Below are positions 29,268 to 40,374 of a stretch of DNA of 64,000 nucleotides, in pieces. Within the stretch, counting starts at the first letter, position 1; each line of letters opens with the position of its first letter. A program made the position numbers and the translations under genes. Source of the stretch: Nocardioides ochotonae. Its GTDB lineage: Bacteria > Actinomycetota > Actinomycetes > Propionibacteriales > Nocardioidaceae. The stretch covers positions 3,521,001 to 3,585,000 of the forward strand of contig NZ_CP061769.1 in the NCBI RefSeq assembly GCF_011420305.2, in the 5' to 3' direction. The notes under the pieces were generated by a model, which was not told the DNA's origin, made no database searches, and was given only the letters and a program-made list of their open reading frames with translations.

Positions 29268-30260
29268 ATGTCTTCTGGCGGTCCCCGGGCCTCGATCACC
29301 GACCCAGGCCGTGACCTCACCCGCGAGGTCTCGCCGTACGTCGAGCTCGACCGCGCGGCGTGGGCGGCGCTCGCCGAGGACAACGCGAACCCGCTGCGCG
29401 AGGACGAGCTGCGCGCCCTGAGCGGCTTCGGCGACGCCCTCGATCTCGACGAGGTGCAGGAGGTCTACCTGCCCCTCAGCCGCCTGCTCAGCCTGTACGT
29501 CAGCGCGGCGGGCGACCTGCACCGCGCCCAGGAGGCATTCCTCCACCAGCGCACTCCCCCGCGCACGCCGTTCGTCATCGGCGTCGCCGGCTCGGTGGCG
29601 GTCGGCAAGTCCACGACCGCCCGGGTGCTCCAGCAGATGCTGGCGCACTGGCCCGAGCACCCCAACGTCGAGCTGGTCACCACCGACGGGTTCCTCTACC
29701 CCAACGCCGAGCTCGCCCGCCGCGGCCTCATGCACCGCAAGGGCTTCCCGGAGTCCTACGACCGCCGCGCGCTGCTGCGCTTCGTCGTCGACATCAAGTC
29801 CGGCAAGGACGAGGTCGAGGCGCCGGTCTACTCCCACCTCACCTACGACGTGGTCCCCGGCGAGCGCGTCGTCATCAAGCGCCCCGACATCGTGATCGTG
29901 GAGGGGCTCAACGTCCTCCAGCCGGCGCGGGCTCGTGAGGACGGCCGGACCGGCCTGGGCCTGAGCGACTTCTTCGACTTCAGCGTCTACGTCGACGCCG
30001 GCACCCGCCACATCCGCGACTGGTACGTCTCGCGCTTCCTCAGCCTGCGGGAGACGGCGTTCCGCGATCCCGACTCCTACTTCGCCAAGTACGCCGCCCT
30101 CAGCCGCGAGGAGGCGGTCGCGGAGGCCGAGCGGATCTGGGACACGATCAACGGCCCGAACCTGGTCGACAACGTGCTGCCGACCCGCTCGCGCGCCACG
30201 CTCGTGCTCCGCAAGGACCGCGACCACTCGGTGCGCTACGTCCGCCTGCGCAAGGTGTGA
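29268..30260 (+). CDS. coaA: Type I pantothenate kinase
   Basis: Phosphorylates pantothenate, first step of coenzyme A synthesis. The 330-residue protein has the P-loop [34 protein letters not shown] with the conserved DGF, and the C-terminal [19 protein letters not shown]. The ATG at 29268 is chosen over the in-frame 29217 start because homologous sequence begins after it. It is divergent from glmS and ends in a strong hairpin. Confidence 0.96.
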   Translation: MSSGGPRASITDPGRDLTREVSPYVELDRAAWAALAEDNANPLREDELRALSGFGDALDLDEVQEVYLPLSRLLSLYVSAAGDLHRAQEAFLHQRTPPRTPFVIGVAGSVAVGKSTTARVLQQMLAHWPEHPNVELVTTDGFLYPNAELARRGLMHRKGFPESYDRRALLRFVVDIKSGKDEVEAPVYSHLTYDVVPGERVVIKRPDIVIVEGLNVLQPARAREDGRTGLGLSDFFDFSVYVDAGTRHIRDWYVSRFLSLRETAFRDPDSYFAKYAALSREEAVAEAERIWDTINGPNLVDNVLPTRSRATLVLRKDRDHSVRYVRLRKV

Positions 30261-30296
30261 GATGGGCCCGCCTCACAGGTGAGGCGGGCCCATCTC
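30259..30296. terminator. Bidirectional terminator between coaA and the ABC permease gene
   Basis: A perfect 18-bp inverted repeat (arm GAGATGGGCCCGCCTCAC) with only AG between the arms, starting inside the coaA stop codon and ending 5 nt before the convergent permease stop. Confidence 0.85.
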
Positions 30297-30300
30297 GACC

Positions 30301-31104
30301 TCAGGTGAGGTCGCGGCGCAGGGTGGTGAAGCGGCCGATGACCGCCAGGACGGCGGCGTAGCCGAGCAGCACGGCCAGTCCGCCGGGGCGGGACAGCGAC
30401 GTCGACGCCGCGATCTCCGCATAGAAGCTCGCCCCGATCACCGCGTCCGCGGCGGCGCCGGGCAGGAACCGGGCCACGCCGCTCAGCGCGTCCACCGAGG
30501 ACAACGCCAGCCGGGCGATCGGCTCGACGAGCTGGGTGAAGGCGAGGATGACCACGACCGCGGCGACCTGGTTGGTCACGACGCTGCCGAAGGCGGCACC
30601 GATGAGGGCCCACAGCGCCATCACGACGACGCCCAGGACCAGGATCTGGAGCACCTCGGGATCGGTGAGGAACGCCCCGTCGCCCTGCCAGGCCAGCAAC
30701 GGCGCCGCGGCCCCGACCAGCGAGGCGACGCCGACGACGCCGAAGAGCAGGCCGACCGGCAGCGTCGCGATCAGCTTGGCGCCGAGCACCACCCCGCGCC
30801 GGGGCTCGACCAACTGCGTCTGGGCGATCGTGCGGTGCCGGAACTCGGTGGTCACCGCGAGGCTGCCGATGACCAGCGGGAAGACGTAGCCGATCGAGTT
30901 CACCAGGGAGTACGTCGCGGTCGCGGCGTCCACGCCGCTCAGCACCGGGCCGGCGGCGGCGCCGGCCTCGGTGAGGTCCACGGTGAAGGAGAACGCCATC
31001 ACCAGCCCGATGAAGCCCAGGTAGGCCGCCTGGGCGAGCAGCAGGACCCACCACAGCCGGGTGGTGAGGATCTTGCGCAGCTCGGCGCGGATCGCGGCGC
31101 TCAT
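30301..31104 (-). CDS. ABC transporter permease subunit
   Basis: A 267-residue ABC-2-type membrane protein with about six hydrophobic helices, for example VLLLAQAAYLGFIGLVMAF near residue 25, LLFGVVGVASLVGAAAPLL, and LVLGVVVMALWALIGAAFG. The ATG at 31104 overlaps the ATPase stop. With the upstream ATPase it forms a two-gene exporter. The substrate cannot be predicted; similar pairs export small molecules or peptides or give drug tolerance. Confidence 0.87.
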   Translation of the reverse strand: MSAAIRAELRKILTTRLWWVLLLAQAAYLGFIGLVMAFSFTVDLTEAGAAAGPVLSGVDAATATYSLVNSIGYVFPLVIGSLAVTTEFRHRTIAQTQLVEPRRGVVLGAKLIATLPVGLLFGVVGVASLVGAAAPLLAWQGDGAFLTDPEVLQILVLGVVVMALWALIGAAFGSVVTNQVAAVVVILAFTQLVEPIARLALSSVDALSGVARFLPGAAADAVIGASFYAEIAASTSLSRPGGLAVLLGYAAVLAVIGRFTTLRRDLT

Positions 31105-32027
31105 CGGGCCCCCTCGAGCTCTCGGCCGGCTTGCGCGCCGGGAGCGGTCAGGCGCAGGAAGACCTCTTCGAGGTCGGTGCCGCGGGTGGCGAGCTGGTGC
31201 AGCTCGACCCCGGCGGTGAAGGCGGCGGCGCCGAGCTCCGCGGCGGGCACGCCGCCGACGACCAGGCCGCCGCGCTCCGGACGGGCCGCCCAGCCACGCT
31301 CACGGCACAGGGCCGCGAGCCGCTCGGCGTCCGGCGACACCACCAGCGTGTCCTCGGTGGCCAGGCGGGCTAGGTCGGCCAGCGACGAGGCGTGCGCGAG
31401 CCGGCCGCCGGCGATGATCACGACGTCGTCGACGGTGTGCTGCACCTCGCCGAGCACGTGGCTGGACACCAGCACGGTGCGCCCCTCGGCGGCGAAGGTG
31501 CGCAGCAGCCCGCGCAGCCACACGATCCCCTCGGGGTCCAGGCCGTTGGCGGGCTCGTCCAGGACGATGGCCGGCGGATCGCCCAGCAGCGTCGTGGCCA
31601 GCGCCAGGCGCTGACGCATGCCCAGGGAGTAGCCGCCGACCCTCCGCTCGGCGGCCGCGCTCAGCCCGACCAGGTCGAGCAGGTCGCGGCAGCGCTGCCT
31701 CGACACCCCGACCTGGGGCGCGAAGACCTCGAGGTGGCCCAGCCCGGTGCGTCCGGGGTGGAAGGCGGCCTCCAGCGACGCCCCGACGACGCGCGCCGGC
31801 CGCGGCAGGGCGGCGTACGGCGTGCCGTCGACGAGCGCACGCCCGGCGGTCGGTGCGGTCAGCCCGAGCAGCATCCGCAGCGTCGTCGTCTTGCCCGACC
31901 CGTTGGGTCCGAGGAAGCCGGTGACGGCTCCGGGACGCACGGTGAAGGACAGGTCGTCGACGGCGCGGACCGGGCCGAAGGACTTGCTGAGCCCCTCGAA
32001 GGTCAGGGTGGGTCCGGTGCGGGTCAC
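31101..32027 (-). CDS. ABC transporter ATP-binding subunit
   Basis: A 308-residue ATPase of the drug/multi-substrate exporter class. Walker A is GFLGPNGSGKTTTLRML, the signature is GGYSLGMRQRLALA, Walker B is AIVLDEPANGLDPEG, and the switch histidine is in VLVSSHVLGEV. The C-terminal about 90 residues form an accessory domain. TAGGTT followed by 6 nt precedes the GTG start. It is the first gene of the exporter pair, 23 nt beyond glmM. Confidence 0.92.
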   Translation of the reverse strand: MTRTGPTLTFEGLSKSFGPVRAVDDLSFTVRPGAVTGFLGPNGSGKTTTLRMLLGLTAPTAGRALVDGTPYAALPRPARVVGASLEAAFHPGRTGLGHLEVFAPQVGVSRQRCRDLLDLVGLSAAAERRVGGYSLGMRQRLALATTLLGDPPAIVLDEPANGLDPEGIVWLRGLLRTFAAEGRTVLVSSHVLGEVQHTVDDVVIIAGGRLAHASSLADLARLATEDTLVVSPDAERLAALCRERGWAARPERGGLVVGGVPAAELGAAAFTAGVELHQLATRGTDLEEVFLRLTAPGAQAGRELEGAR

Positions 32028-32033
32028 CGCCGC

Positions 32034-32039
32034 AACCTA
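32034..32039 (-). promoter_or_regulatory. Candidate leaderless -10 of the ABC exporter genes
   Basis: TAGGTT on the minus strand, 6 nt before the ATPase GTG and close to the glmM stop. It indicates that the exporter is transcribed separately from glmM. Confidence 0.55.
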
Positions 32040-32050
32040 TCGGCCCTCGA

Positions 32051-33397
32051 TCAGGCGAGGGCCAATCGCTCCCGGACCACGTCGGCCAGCCGGTCGGCGA
32101 CCGATCGGGCGGTCTCCGAGGTGGGGGCCTCGACCATGACCCGCACCAGCGGCTCGGTGCCCGAGGGACGCAGCAGCACCCGGCCGTCCTCGCCGAGCGC
32201 GCGCTCCTCGGCCTGGACCGCCGCGCGCAGCACCTCGTCGGTGCCGGCGCGGGACTTGTCGACCCCGGGCACGTTGACCAGCACCTGCGGGAACCGGGTC
32301 ATCACGGCGGCCAGCTCGCCCAGCGAGCGGCCGGTGAGCACCATCCGCTCCAGGACGTGCAGCGCGGTCAGCACCCCGTCGCCGGTGGTCGCGTAGGCGC
32401 TCATGATCACGTGCCCGGACTGCTCGCCGCCGAGCGTGTAGCCGGCGCCGTTCATCTCCTCGAGCACGTAGCGGTCGCCGACCTGGGCCTGGCGCACCGC
32501 GATGCCGTGCTCGGTCATGGCCCGGACCAGGCCGAGGTTGCTCATCACGGTGGCCACGAGCGTGTCCTGCGCCAGCTGCCCGGCGTCGCGCATGCTGAGC
32601 GCGAGGATCGCCATGATCTGGTCGCCGTCGACGACGTTGCCGTCGGCGTCCACCGCCAGGCAGCGGTCGGCGTCCCCGTCCAGGGCGAACCCGGCGTCCG
32701 CGCCGTGCTCGAGGACGGCCGCGCGCAGGGGCGAGAGGTGGGTCGAGCCGCACCCGTCGTTGATGTTGAGCCCGTCGGGCTCGGCGTTGATCGCGATGAC
32801 CTCCGCGCCGGCGGCGCGCAGCGCCATCGGACCGGCGACCGAGGCCGCGCCGTGGGCGCAGTCGAGGACGACGCGCAGGCCGGTGAGCGGCTGCGTCGTG
32901 GCGACGAGGTGCTCGACGTACTCCTCGATCGGAGTGGCGTACGGCGTCACGCGGCCGACGTGGGCGCCGCGGGGCGGGTCCCACTCGCTGCCCATGACGG
33001 CCTCGATCTGACGCTCCACGGCGTCGTCGAGCTTGACCCCGCCGCGGGCGAGGAACTTGATGCCGTTGTCGGGCATCGGGTTGTGCGAGGCGCTGATGAC
33101 GACGCCGAGGTCGGCGCCGAGCGCGCCGGTGAGGTAGGCGACCCCCGGCGTCGGGACGACCCGGAGGCGCAGCACGTCACAGCCGGCGGAGGCGAGGCCG
33201 GCGACGACCGCGTGCTCGAGGAACTGCCCCGAGATGCGGGTGTCGCGACCCACGACCGCCAACGGGCGTGGCCCACTGAAGTCCCCTCGGTCGACGAGGA
33301 CCCTGGCTGCTGCAACGGAAAGGTCCAGGGCGAGAGGAGCGGTGAGAACACCGTTCGCCTCGCCCCGGACCCCGTCCGTGCCGAAAAGGCGTGCCAC
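32051..33397 (-). CDS. glmM: Phosphoglucosamine mutase
   Basis: Converts glucosamine 6-phosphate to glucosamine 1-phosphate for UDP-GlcNAc. The 448-residue protein has [14 protein letters not shown], the phosphoserine loop [17 protein letters not shown], the metal-binding DGDADRC and the phosphate-binding [14 protein letters not shown]. The GTG at 33397 is 17 nt after the rpsI stop, so it is the third gene of rplM-rpsI-glmM, the usual actinobacterial order. Confidence 0.97.
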   Translation of the reverse strand: MARLFGTDGVRGEANGVLTAPLALDLSVAAARVLVDRGDFSGPRPLAVVGRDTRISGQFLEHAVVAGLASAGCDVLRLRVVPTPGVAYLTGALGADLGVVISASHNPMPDNGIKFLARGGVKLDDAVERQIEAVMGSEWDPPRGAHVGRVTPYATPIEEYVEHLVATTQPLTGLRVVLDCAHGAASVAGPMALRAAGAEVIAINAEPDGLNINDGCGSTHLSPLRAAVLEHGADAGFALDGDADRCLAVDADGNVVDGDQIMAILALSMRDAGQLAQDTLVATVMSNLGLVRAMTEHGIAVRQAQVGDRYVLEEMNGAGYTLGGEQSGHVIMSAYATTGDGVLTALHVLERMVLTGRSLGELAAVMTRFPQVLVNVPGVDKSRAGTDEVLRAAVQAEERALGEDGRVLLRPSGTEPLVRVMVEAPTSETARSVADRLADVVRERLALA

Positions 33398-33414
33398 GCG
33401 TGTCGCGGTGGCGA

Positions 33415-33912
33415 TCAGCGCTTGCTGAACTGCGGCGCCTTGCGGGCCTTCTTGAGACCAGCCTTCTTGCGCTCGATGACGCGGGCGTCACGAGTCAGCA
33501 GGCCGGCCTTCTTCAGCGTCGGGCGGTTCGCGTCGACGTCGATCGAGTTCAGCGAACGAGCCACGCCGAGACGCAGCGCGCCGGCCTGACCGGTGATGCC
33601 GCCACCGTGGATGCGCGCGATGACGTCGAAGCGACCGTCGAGCTGCAGCGCGGTGAAGGGCTCCTTGACAACCTGCTGGTGCAGCTTGTTCGGGAAGTAG
33701 GAGTCGAGATCGCGACCGTTGATCGTCCACTGGCCGGTGCCGGGGACGATGCGGACGCGGGCGACGGCCTCCTTGCGACGGCCGGTGGCCGCGGCGGGGG
33801 CGATGGTCGCGGGACGCTCGGGGGCGTCGGCGGAAGGGGCGCTCTCCGAGCTGTAGGCGATGCCCTGCTCGTCGGCCTGGAAGGTCTCCTCGACCTCGGT
33901 GGTGTCAGCCAC
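33415..33912 (-). CDS. rpsI: 30S ribosomal protein S9
   Basis: A 165-residue S9. The conserved part runs from [18 protein letters not shown] to the C-terminal [12 protein letters not shown], whose terminal Lys-Arg reaches the P-site tRNA. An acidic, alanine-rich N-terminal extension of about 45 residues precedes it, as in other actinobacteria. I chose the GTG at 33912 ([10 protein letters not shown]) because GAGG lies 6 nt upstream; an alternative GTG lies 4 codons earlier. Confidence 0.95.
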   Translation of the reverse strand: MADTTEVEETFQADEQGIAYSSESAPSADAPERPATIAPAAATGRRKEAVARVRIVPGTGQWTINGRDLDSYFPNKLHQQVVKEPFTALQLDGRFDVIARIHGGGITGQAGALRLGVARSLNSIDVDANRPTLKKAGLLTRDARVIERKKAGLKKARKAPQFSKR

Positions 33913-33947
33913 TGTATTCCTCACTCAGACTTTCTCGGCGAAAACGA

Positions 33948-34391
33948 TTACTGGGAGATCTGGGTGATCTCGAAGGGGATGGCCTGCTGGGCCTGGTGCG
34001 GGTGCGTGGGACCCGAGTAGACCTTCAGCTTCTTGAGGATCTGACGACCGAGGCGGTTCTTCGGGAGCATGCCCCACACGGCCTTCTCGATGGCCTTGCG
34101 CGCATCCTTCTCCAGCAGCTCACCGATCGGGGTGGCCGAGAGGCCGCCCGGGTAGCCGGAGTGGCGGTAGGCCATCTTCGTCGTCTTCTTGGTGCCGGAC
34201 AGCGCGACCTTCTCCGCGTTCACGATGATGACGAAGTCACCAGCGTCGACGTGCGGGGCGAAGATCGGCTTGTGCTTGCCGCGCAGGAGGTTTGCGGTCT
34301 GGACGGCGAGCTTGCCGAGGACGATGTCGGTGGCGTCGATGACAAGCCAGTCTCGCTGGATGTCACCGGGCTTCGGGCTGTACGTACGCAC
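33948..34391 (-). CDS. rplM: 50S ribosomal protein L13
   Basis: A 147-residue L13, an early assembly protein of the large subunit. It has [33 protein letters not shown] and [20 protein letters not shown]. The GTG start at 34391 encodes [11 protein letters not shown]. First gene of rplM-rpsI-glmM; 35 nt separates it from rpsI. Its promoter lies in the 317-bp space shared with the citrate synthase gene. Confidence 0.97.
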   Translation of the reverse strand: MRTYSPKPGDIQRDWLVIDATDIVLGKLAVQTANLLRGKHKPIFAPHVDAGDFVIIVNAEKVALSGTKKTTKMAYRHSGYPGGLSATPIGELLEKDARKAIEKAVWGMLPKNRLGRQILKKLKVYSGPTHPHQAQQAIPFEITQISQ

Positions 34392-34708
34392 GATGTCGAG
34401 CCTTCTTCGTTCGTAGGACCCGACCAGGGAGATCCTGGCGGGTGGTGCTGCGGCGTCCTCTGACGAACAACTGCCCGGACCTTCCCGTCAGGTGGTTGCC
34501 CACCCTGCGGAGTCCGGGGCTGCACCCCGACCGTGCGACAGGTCGAAAGCGCGGCAGGAGACGCGACCACTCAAGATACGGGCACGGCACGGGGAGGGTC
34601 AAAATGCTGCGTCCGCCGACCGCCGCGACCACCGCGTGGACGACCGGACCGCCCGCGACCCGGACACCGCCTACGCACCATCGGGTGTTGAGCGTTAGGT
34701 TGGGCGAC
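34392..34708. other. Divergent promoter region, rplM operon / gltA
   Basis: A 317-bp intergenic space without a credible gene. It must hold the rplM promoter and probable leader on the minus strand and the gltA promoter on the plus strand. Apart from the gltA -10 element I could not place other motifs; short open frames here have no homology or start signals that I recognise. Confidence 0.6.
34696..34701 (+). promoter_or_regulatory. Candidate leaderless -10 of gltA
   Basis: TAGGTT, 7 nt (GGGCGAC), then the gltA GTG. This is the best TANNNT-spacer-start match in the window. Confidence 0.6.
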
Positions 34709-35998
<1,290 letters not shown>

Positions 35999-36017
35999 TC
36001 CTCGCCCCGCACTCCCC

Positions 36018-36060
36018 CGCAGCGACCCCGGACGGCCCCGAGCCCTCCGGGGTCGCTGCG
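36018..36060 (+). terminator. Terminator after gltA
   Basis: CGCAGCGACCCCGGA and its complement TCCGGGGTCGCTGCG form a perfect 15-bp stem around a 13-nt loop, 20 nt past the gltA stop. Confidence 0.8.
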
Positions 36061-36144
36061 TCCGGGGCCGGGGTCGGCGGTTTCTTCACGTGTCCCCAGC
36101 CCGATCTCAGCATCGTCACAGACACGGTGGGCACTCTGGGGGAC

Positions 36145-37452
36145 ATGACCGCCCAGCCTCCCTTCCCGCCCCCCGCCGGTGCCCCGCGTGGACCGGAGTC
36201 CGATGACACCCAGCCGGTCCCCCAGTCCACCGGCCACCCGTTCGGTCAGCCGCTCGGCCCGCCGCCGCCCCCGCTGACCACCCCGATCCCCCCGGCCGCC
36301 GCTGGCGCCCCCACCCCCGCTCCCAGCTCCTCTGGGCGCGGTCGGTTCGCCGCCATGGTCGTGACCGCATCCCTGCTCGTCGGAGGTGCCGCCGGTGTCG
36401 GCGGCGCCGCCGCGTGGAACGCCCTCGACGACGAGCCCACGTCCCCCTCCCCGTCCCGGTCGAGCTTCTCGCCCGCCACGGCCAGCGACGACGCCCCGGC
36501 GGCCGACGGCTCGGTGCAGTCCGTGGCCGACAAGGTGCTGCCCTCCGTCGTCAAGATCGACGTCTCCGGCTCCCAGGGCGCCGGCTCGGGCTCCGGTGTG
36601 GTGATCAGCTCCGACGGCAAGATCCTCACCAACGACCACGTCGTCGACGTCGCCTCCGAGGGCGGCTCCATCTCGGTGTCCTTCAGCGACGGCACCCGCG
36701 CCAAGGCCAAGATCCTCGGCACCGACAGCCTCACCGACCTCGCCGTGATCCAGGCCGAGGACGTCAAGGACCTGACCGCCGCCGAGATCGGCAGCTCCAG
36801 CGACCTCAAGGTCGGCGAGCCCGTCGTCGCGGTGGGCTCCCCGTTCGGCCTCGACGCCACCGTCACCAGCGGCATCGTCAGCGCGCTGAACCGCCCGGTC
36901 GGCGTCGGCAGCGACCAGTCCGGCAACACCACCGCCTACCCCGCGATCCAGACCGACGCGGCCATCAACCCCGGCAACTCCGGTGGCCCGCTGGTGGACA
37001 TGCAGGGCCGCGTCGTGGGCATCAACTCCTCGATCCAGACCACCGGCTCCGCCTCGCCGTTCGGCGGGGAGAGCCAGGGCGGCTCGATCGGGCTGGGCTT
37101 CGCGATCCCGATCGACGCCGCCATGCCGATCGTCGAGCAGATCGTCGACGGCGAGGAGCCGACCCACGCCCGCCTGGGCATCACGGTCTCCAACGTCGCC
37201 AGCGGCGACACCGGCAGCAGCGAGGGCGCCCAGGTGCGCGAGGTGACCCGTGGCTCCGCCGCCGCCGAGGCCGGCCTCGAGTCCGGCGACGTGATCGTCA
37301 AGCTCGACGGTCACCAGATCACCAGCGCGGACTCGCTCATCGCGACGGTCCGGTCCTACCGCCCGGGCGACACCGTCTCGGTGACCTTCCGCCGCGACGG
37401 CGAGGAGCGCACCGCCGACCTGGAGCTGGGCTCGGACGCCGCTGTCAGCTGA
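36145..37452 (+). CDS. HtrA/DegP-like serine protease with PDZ domain
   Basis: A 435-residue membrane-anchored S1C protease for envelope protein quality control. Residues 1-70 are a proline-rich cytoplasmic head (PPPPPLTTPIPPAAAG), and one membrane helix lies at about 71-93. The protease domain has the triad His in ILTNDHVVD, Asp in DSLTDLAVIQ and Ser in NPGNSGGPLVD. The C-terminus is a PDZ domain (VTRGSAAAEAGLESGDVIVKL). The ATG at 36145 is preceded by GGGGGAC; the frame upstream of it crosses the gltA terminator. Single gene with its own terminator. Confidence 0.93.
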   Translation: MTAQPPFPPPAGAPRGPESDDTQPVPQSTGHPFGQPLGPPPPPLTTPIPPAAAGAPTPAPSSSGRGRFAAMVVTASLLVGGAAGVGGAAAWNALDDEPTSPSPSRSSFSPATASDDAPAADGSVQSVADKVLPSVVKIDVSGSQGAGSGSGVVISSDGKILTNDHVVDVASEGGSISVSFSDGTRAKAKILGTDSLTDLAVIQAEDVKDLTAAEIGSSSDLKVGEPVVAVGSPFGLDATVTSGIVSALNRPVGVGSDQSGNTTAYPAIQTDAAINPGNSGGPLVDMQGRVVGINSSIQTTGSASPFGGESQGGSIGLGFAIPIDAAMPIVEQIVDGEEPTHARLGITVSNVASGDTGSSEGAQVREVTRGSAAAEAGLESGDVIVKLDGHQITSADSLIATVRSYRPGDTVSVTFRRDGEERTADLELGSDAAVS

Positions 37453-37471
37453 CGCCACGTCCCGTCCCGGC

Positions 37472-37505
37472 ACGACCCCCGCTGCCCCTCGGCAGCGGGG
37501 GTCGT
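37472..37505. terminator. Bidirectional terminator after the HtrA-like gene
   Basis: A perfect 15-bp stem ACGACCCCCGCTGCC / GGCAGCGGGGGTCGT with loop CCTC, between the protease stop and the convergent GNAT gene stop at 37523. Confidence 0.85.
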
Positions 37506-37522
37506 CCGCGTCCAGGGCCGGC

Positions 37523-38563
37523 TCAGCCCAGCCGCTTCTGGAACTCCCCCAGCCGGGCCGTCGGGCGGAACCCGAGGCGCTCGTTGACGGCCACCATGTG
37601 CGCGTTGACCTCGGCGTTGTAGGTCACCACGTGGTCGATGTCGGGACGCTCGGCCTGGAGCAGGCGCAGGTTGGCCACCTTGACGGCCATCCCGAGCCGG
37701 TGCCCGCGGTGGTCGCGGCGCACGAGGGTGCCCCACTGGTAGGCGCGGCCGGGCTCGTGCACGGTGGTCGCGAGGTCGGAGTAGGCGACCACCTCGCCCG
37801 ACGCGTCGAGCGCCACGGTGTTGAGCTTCGTGCGGCCCTGGAGCGCCTGGAGCGCCTCGGCGTCGCGCACCGCCTCCGTGCTCGCCGACTCGCGCTCGAA
37901 ATCCAGCTCGCCCATCGGCGCCTCGGTCATCAGCGAGGAGGTCAGGTCGGCCCAGCCGACCAGCAGGTCGTCGGGGACCGGGCCCACCCACGAGCGCAGC
38001 GTGTACGCCGCGTGGTGCGGGGCGGCCTCGGCGGCGAGCCGGTCCAGGACGTCCGCGGGGACCGGGAGGTCGAGGATCCGCTGCACGTCGCCGAGCACCA
38101 GCGCGTAGCCACGGGCCCGTGCGAACTCCGGACCGGGCTGCCCGGCGCCGTCGGGGCCGGCGTCGTAGTCGTAGGTCGACTCGGCCCCGAGCACCCGGCG
38201 CCCCTCGGCGGCCGCCATCTCCTCGAGGCGGGCCAGCAGGGCCGTGCCGTGGCCGCGGCGCCGCGCCGCCGGGACGACCTGCACCGCGAGCTCGCAGCGC
38301 TCGAGGTTGTCCAGCAGCGGGACCTGGATCCACCCGGCGGCGACCGTGCGGTCGCCGACCCGGCCGGCCCAGGCGCGCGCCCGGCGACGGATCGAGGGCT
38401 CGGCGAGCATCACCTGCAGCTCGCGCGGCTGCCAGACCGCCGCGGTGCGGCCGCGGCCGTGGCTCTCGGCCTCGGCGTACGCGGCGTACCAGGCGGTGAA
38501 GGCCTGCTCGTCGTGCGGATCCACCTCGGTGATCTCGAGGGCGCCGGTGTCGGTGGTCCTCAT
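37523..38563 (-). CDS. Double-GNAT acetyltransferase
   Basis: A 346-residue protein with two tandem GNAT folds. The first has the acetyl-CoA loop VQVVPAARRRGHGTALL near residue 95. The second has WGTLVRRDHRGHRLGMAVK near residue 280 and ends in NAHMVAVNERLGFRPTARL. The ATG at 38563 overlaps the ABC-F stop by 4 nt, so both are co-transcribed. Two-GNAT proteins of this kind are common in actinobacteria and are related to mycothiol synthase in layout, but I see no specific evidence for that activity. Substrate unknown. Confidence 0.86.
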   Translation of the reverse strand: MRTTDTGALEITEVDPHDEQAFTAWYAAYAEAESHGRGRTAAVWQPRELQVMLAEPSIRRRARAWAGRVGDRTVAAGWIQVPLLDNLERCELAVQVVPAARRRGHGTALLARLEEMAAAEGRRVLGAESTYDYDAGPDGAGQPGPEFARARGYALVLGDVQRILDLPVPADVLDRLAAEAAPHHAAYTLRSWVGPVPDDLLVGWADLTSSLMTEAPMGELDFERESASTEAVRDAEALQALQGRTKLNTVALDASGEVVAYSDLATTVHEPGRAYQWGTLVRRDHRGHRLGMAVKVANLRLLQAERPDIDHVVTYNAEVNAHMVAVNERLGFRPTARLGEFQKRLG

Positions 38564-40257
38564 CGGGCGCGCACGACCCGTCCCTCGTCCCACACGGGCT
38601 CGTCGGACTCATAGACCTCGCCGTCGGAGCCGAAGACCAGGAACCGGTCGAAGCCGCGGGCGAACCAGCGGTCGTGGGTCACCGCGAGCACCGTGCCCTC
38701 GAAGGCCGCCAGGCCGGCCTCGAGCGCCTCGGCGGACTGCACGTCGAGGTTGTCGGTCGGCTCGTCGAGCAGCAGCACCGTGGCCCCGGAGAGCTCGAGC
38801 AGCAGGATCTGGAACCGCGCCTGCTGGCCGCCGGAGAGCGACTCGAAGGTCTGCTCGCCGGCGTGCGCCAGCTCGTAGCGGTCCAGCACCCGGCTGGCCT
38901 GCTCGCGGCCCATGCCGCGGCGCCCGTCGGGGTGCCCGTCGCCGCGGTGCAGGACCTCCAGCAGGGTCCGGCCGACCAGCTCGGGGTGGTCGTGGGTCTG
39001 CACGAACCAGCCCGGGCGCACCCGTGCGCCGAGGCGGGCGCGGCCGGTGTGCGCGACCGGCGCGATGGCGAGCTCGCCGACCGGGCGGTGCTCGACGTCG
39101 GGGTCGGTGCCGCCCGCGGCCAGCAGCCGCAGGAAGTGCGACTTGCCCGAGCCGTTGGAGCCCAGGACCGCCACCCGCTCGCCGTACCAGACCTCGAGGT
39201 CGAAGGGACGCATCAAGCCGGTGAGCTCCAGGTCCTCGCAGACGACCGCGCGCTTGCCGGTGCGACCGCCGGTCAGGCGCATCGTCACCTGCTGCTCGCG
39301 GGGCTGCTCGGTCGGCGGGCCGGCCTCCTCGAACTTGCGCAGCCGCGTCTGGGCGGCGCGGTACTGGCTGGACATGCCGTCGTTGAACTCCGACTTGACC
39401 TTCAGCCGGAGCACCAGCGCCTTGATCTTGGCGTGCTCCTCGTCCCAGCGCCGGCGCAGCTCCTCGAAGCGGGCGAACCGGTCCGTGCGCGCCTCGTGGT
39501 AGGACGCGAAGCCGCCCGGGTGGGTCCACACCGAGTTGCCGACGCCCGGGCCGCCGCTGGCGAGCTCGACGGTGACCACCCGGGTGGCGGTGTTGTTGAG
39601 CAGCTCACGGTCGTGGCTGACCATCAGGATCGTCTTGTCCGACTCGCGCACCCGCTGCTCGAGCCAGATCTTGCCCGGCACGTCGAGGTAGTTGTCGGGC
39701 TCGTCGAGCAGCAGCACCTGGTCGGGCCCGCGCAGCAGGAACTCCAGCACCAGGCGCTTCTGCTCACCGCCCGAGAGCGTGGTCAGGTCGCGGTACTTCA
39801 CCCGGTCGTACGCCGCCCCGAGGGCCGCGGTGGTGCAGACGTCCCAGATCACCTCGAGGTCGTAGCCGCCGGCGTCGGCGTACTCGCCCAGCGCCTCGGC
39901 GTACTTCATCTGGGTGCGCTCGTCGTCGGTGTCCATGAGGGCGGTCTCGAGGCGGTCCACCTCGGCGGCCGCGTCGCGGACGCGCGGGGGCGAGACCGAG
40001 AGCAGCAGCTCGGCGACGGTGGTCGAGCCGGCGGCGACGTGCTGGCGCATCACGCCCAGCCCGCCGGAGCGGGTCACCGAGCCGGCGTGCGGGGTCAGCT
40101 CACCGGTCACGATGCGCAGCAGCGTGGTCTTCCCGGCGCCGTTGGCGCCGACCAGCGCCACCTTGGCGCCCTCGCCGACGCGGAAGGACACATCATCGAG
40201 GAGCACCCGCCCGTCCGGCAGCTCGTAACGGACTCCTGCGACGTCGACGTGTCCCAC
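38560..40257 (-). CDS. ABC-F family ATPase
   Basis: A 565-residue soluble protein with two ABC ATPase domains and no membrane segment, the ABC-F type that acts on ribosomes (translation factor or antibiotic protection). Domain 1 has VGANGAGKTTLLRI and LSGGEQKRLVLEFLL; domain 2 has GSNGSGKSHFLRLL, LSGGQQARFQILLLE and LLDEPTDNLD. The linker between them, about residues 230-320, is highly charged (FEELRRRWDEEHAKIKAL). The GTG at 40257 is preceded by GAGAAT and 7 nt. The much longer open frame upstream is a high-GC artefact. Whether it gives resistance cannot be told. Confidence 0.9.
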   Translation of the reverse strand: MGHVDVAGVRYELPDGRVLLDDVSFRVGEGAKVALVGANGAGKTTLLRIVTGELTPHAGSVTRSGGLGVMRQHVAAGSTTVAELLLSVSPPRVRDAAAEVDRLETALMDTDDERTQMKYAEALGEYADAGGYDLEVIWDVCTTAALGAAYDRVKYRDLTTLSGGEQKRLVLEFLLRGPDQVLLLDEPDNYLDVPGKIWLEQRVRESDKTILMVSHDRELLNNTATRVVTVELASGGPGVGNSVWTHPGGFASYHEARTDRFARFEELRRRWDEEHAKIKALVLRLKVKSEFNDGMSSQYRAAQTRLRKFEEAGPPTEQPREQQVTMRLTGGRTGKRAVVCEDLELTGLMRPFDLEVWYGERVAVLGSNGSGKSHFLRLLAAGGTDPDVEHRPVGELAIAPVAHTGRARLGARVRPGWFVQTHDHPELVGRTLLEVLHRGDGHPDGRRGMGREQASRVLDRYELAHAGEQTFESLSGGQQARFQILLLELSGATVLLLDEPTDNLDVQSAEALEAGLAAFEGTVLAVTHDRWFARGFDRFLVFGSDGEVYESDEPVWDEGRVVRAR

Positions 40258-40362
40258 GGCGCCGATTCTCCGCTGCCGGGCCACCGGGGAGCGAATCCTT
40301 TTGCCACCCGCTCGCCCGACCGCCCACCGGGAGCGACCGTGGACGCCCCGTGCCACCTGTTC

Positions 40363-40368
40363 TACGTT
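40363..40368 (+). promoter_or_regulatory. Candidate leaderless -10 of the KstD-like gene
   Basis: TACGTT followed by 6 nt and the ATG at 40375; no ribosome-binding sequence intervenes. Confidence 0.45.
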
Positions 40369-40374
40369 CCCGCC

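Noticed and set aside
34492-34698. Small open frame upstream of gltA
   Set aside because: Covers the promoter region, shows no ribosome site and ends at the gltA -10; the composition is not coding-like.
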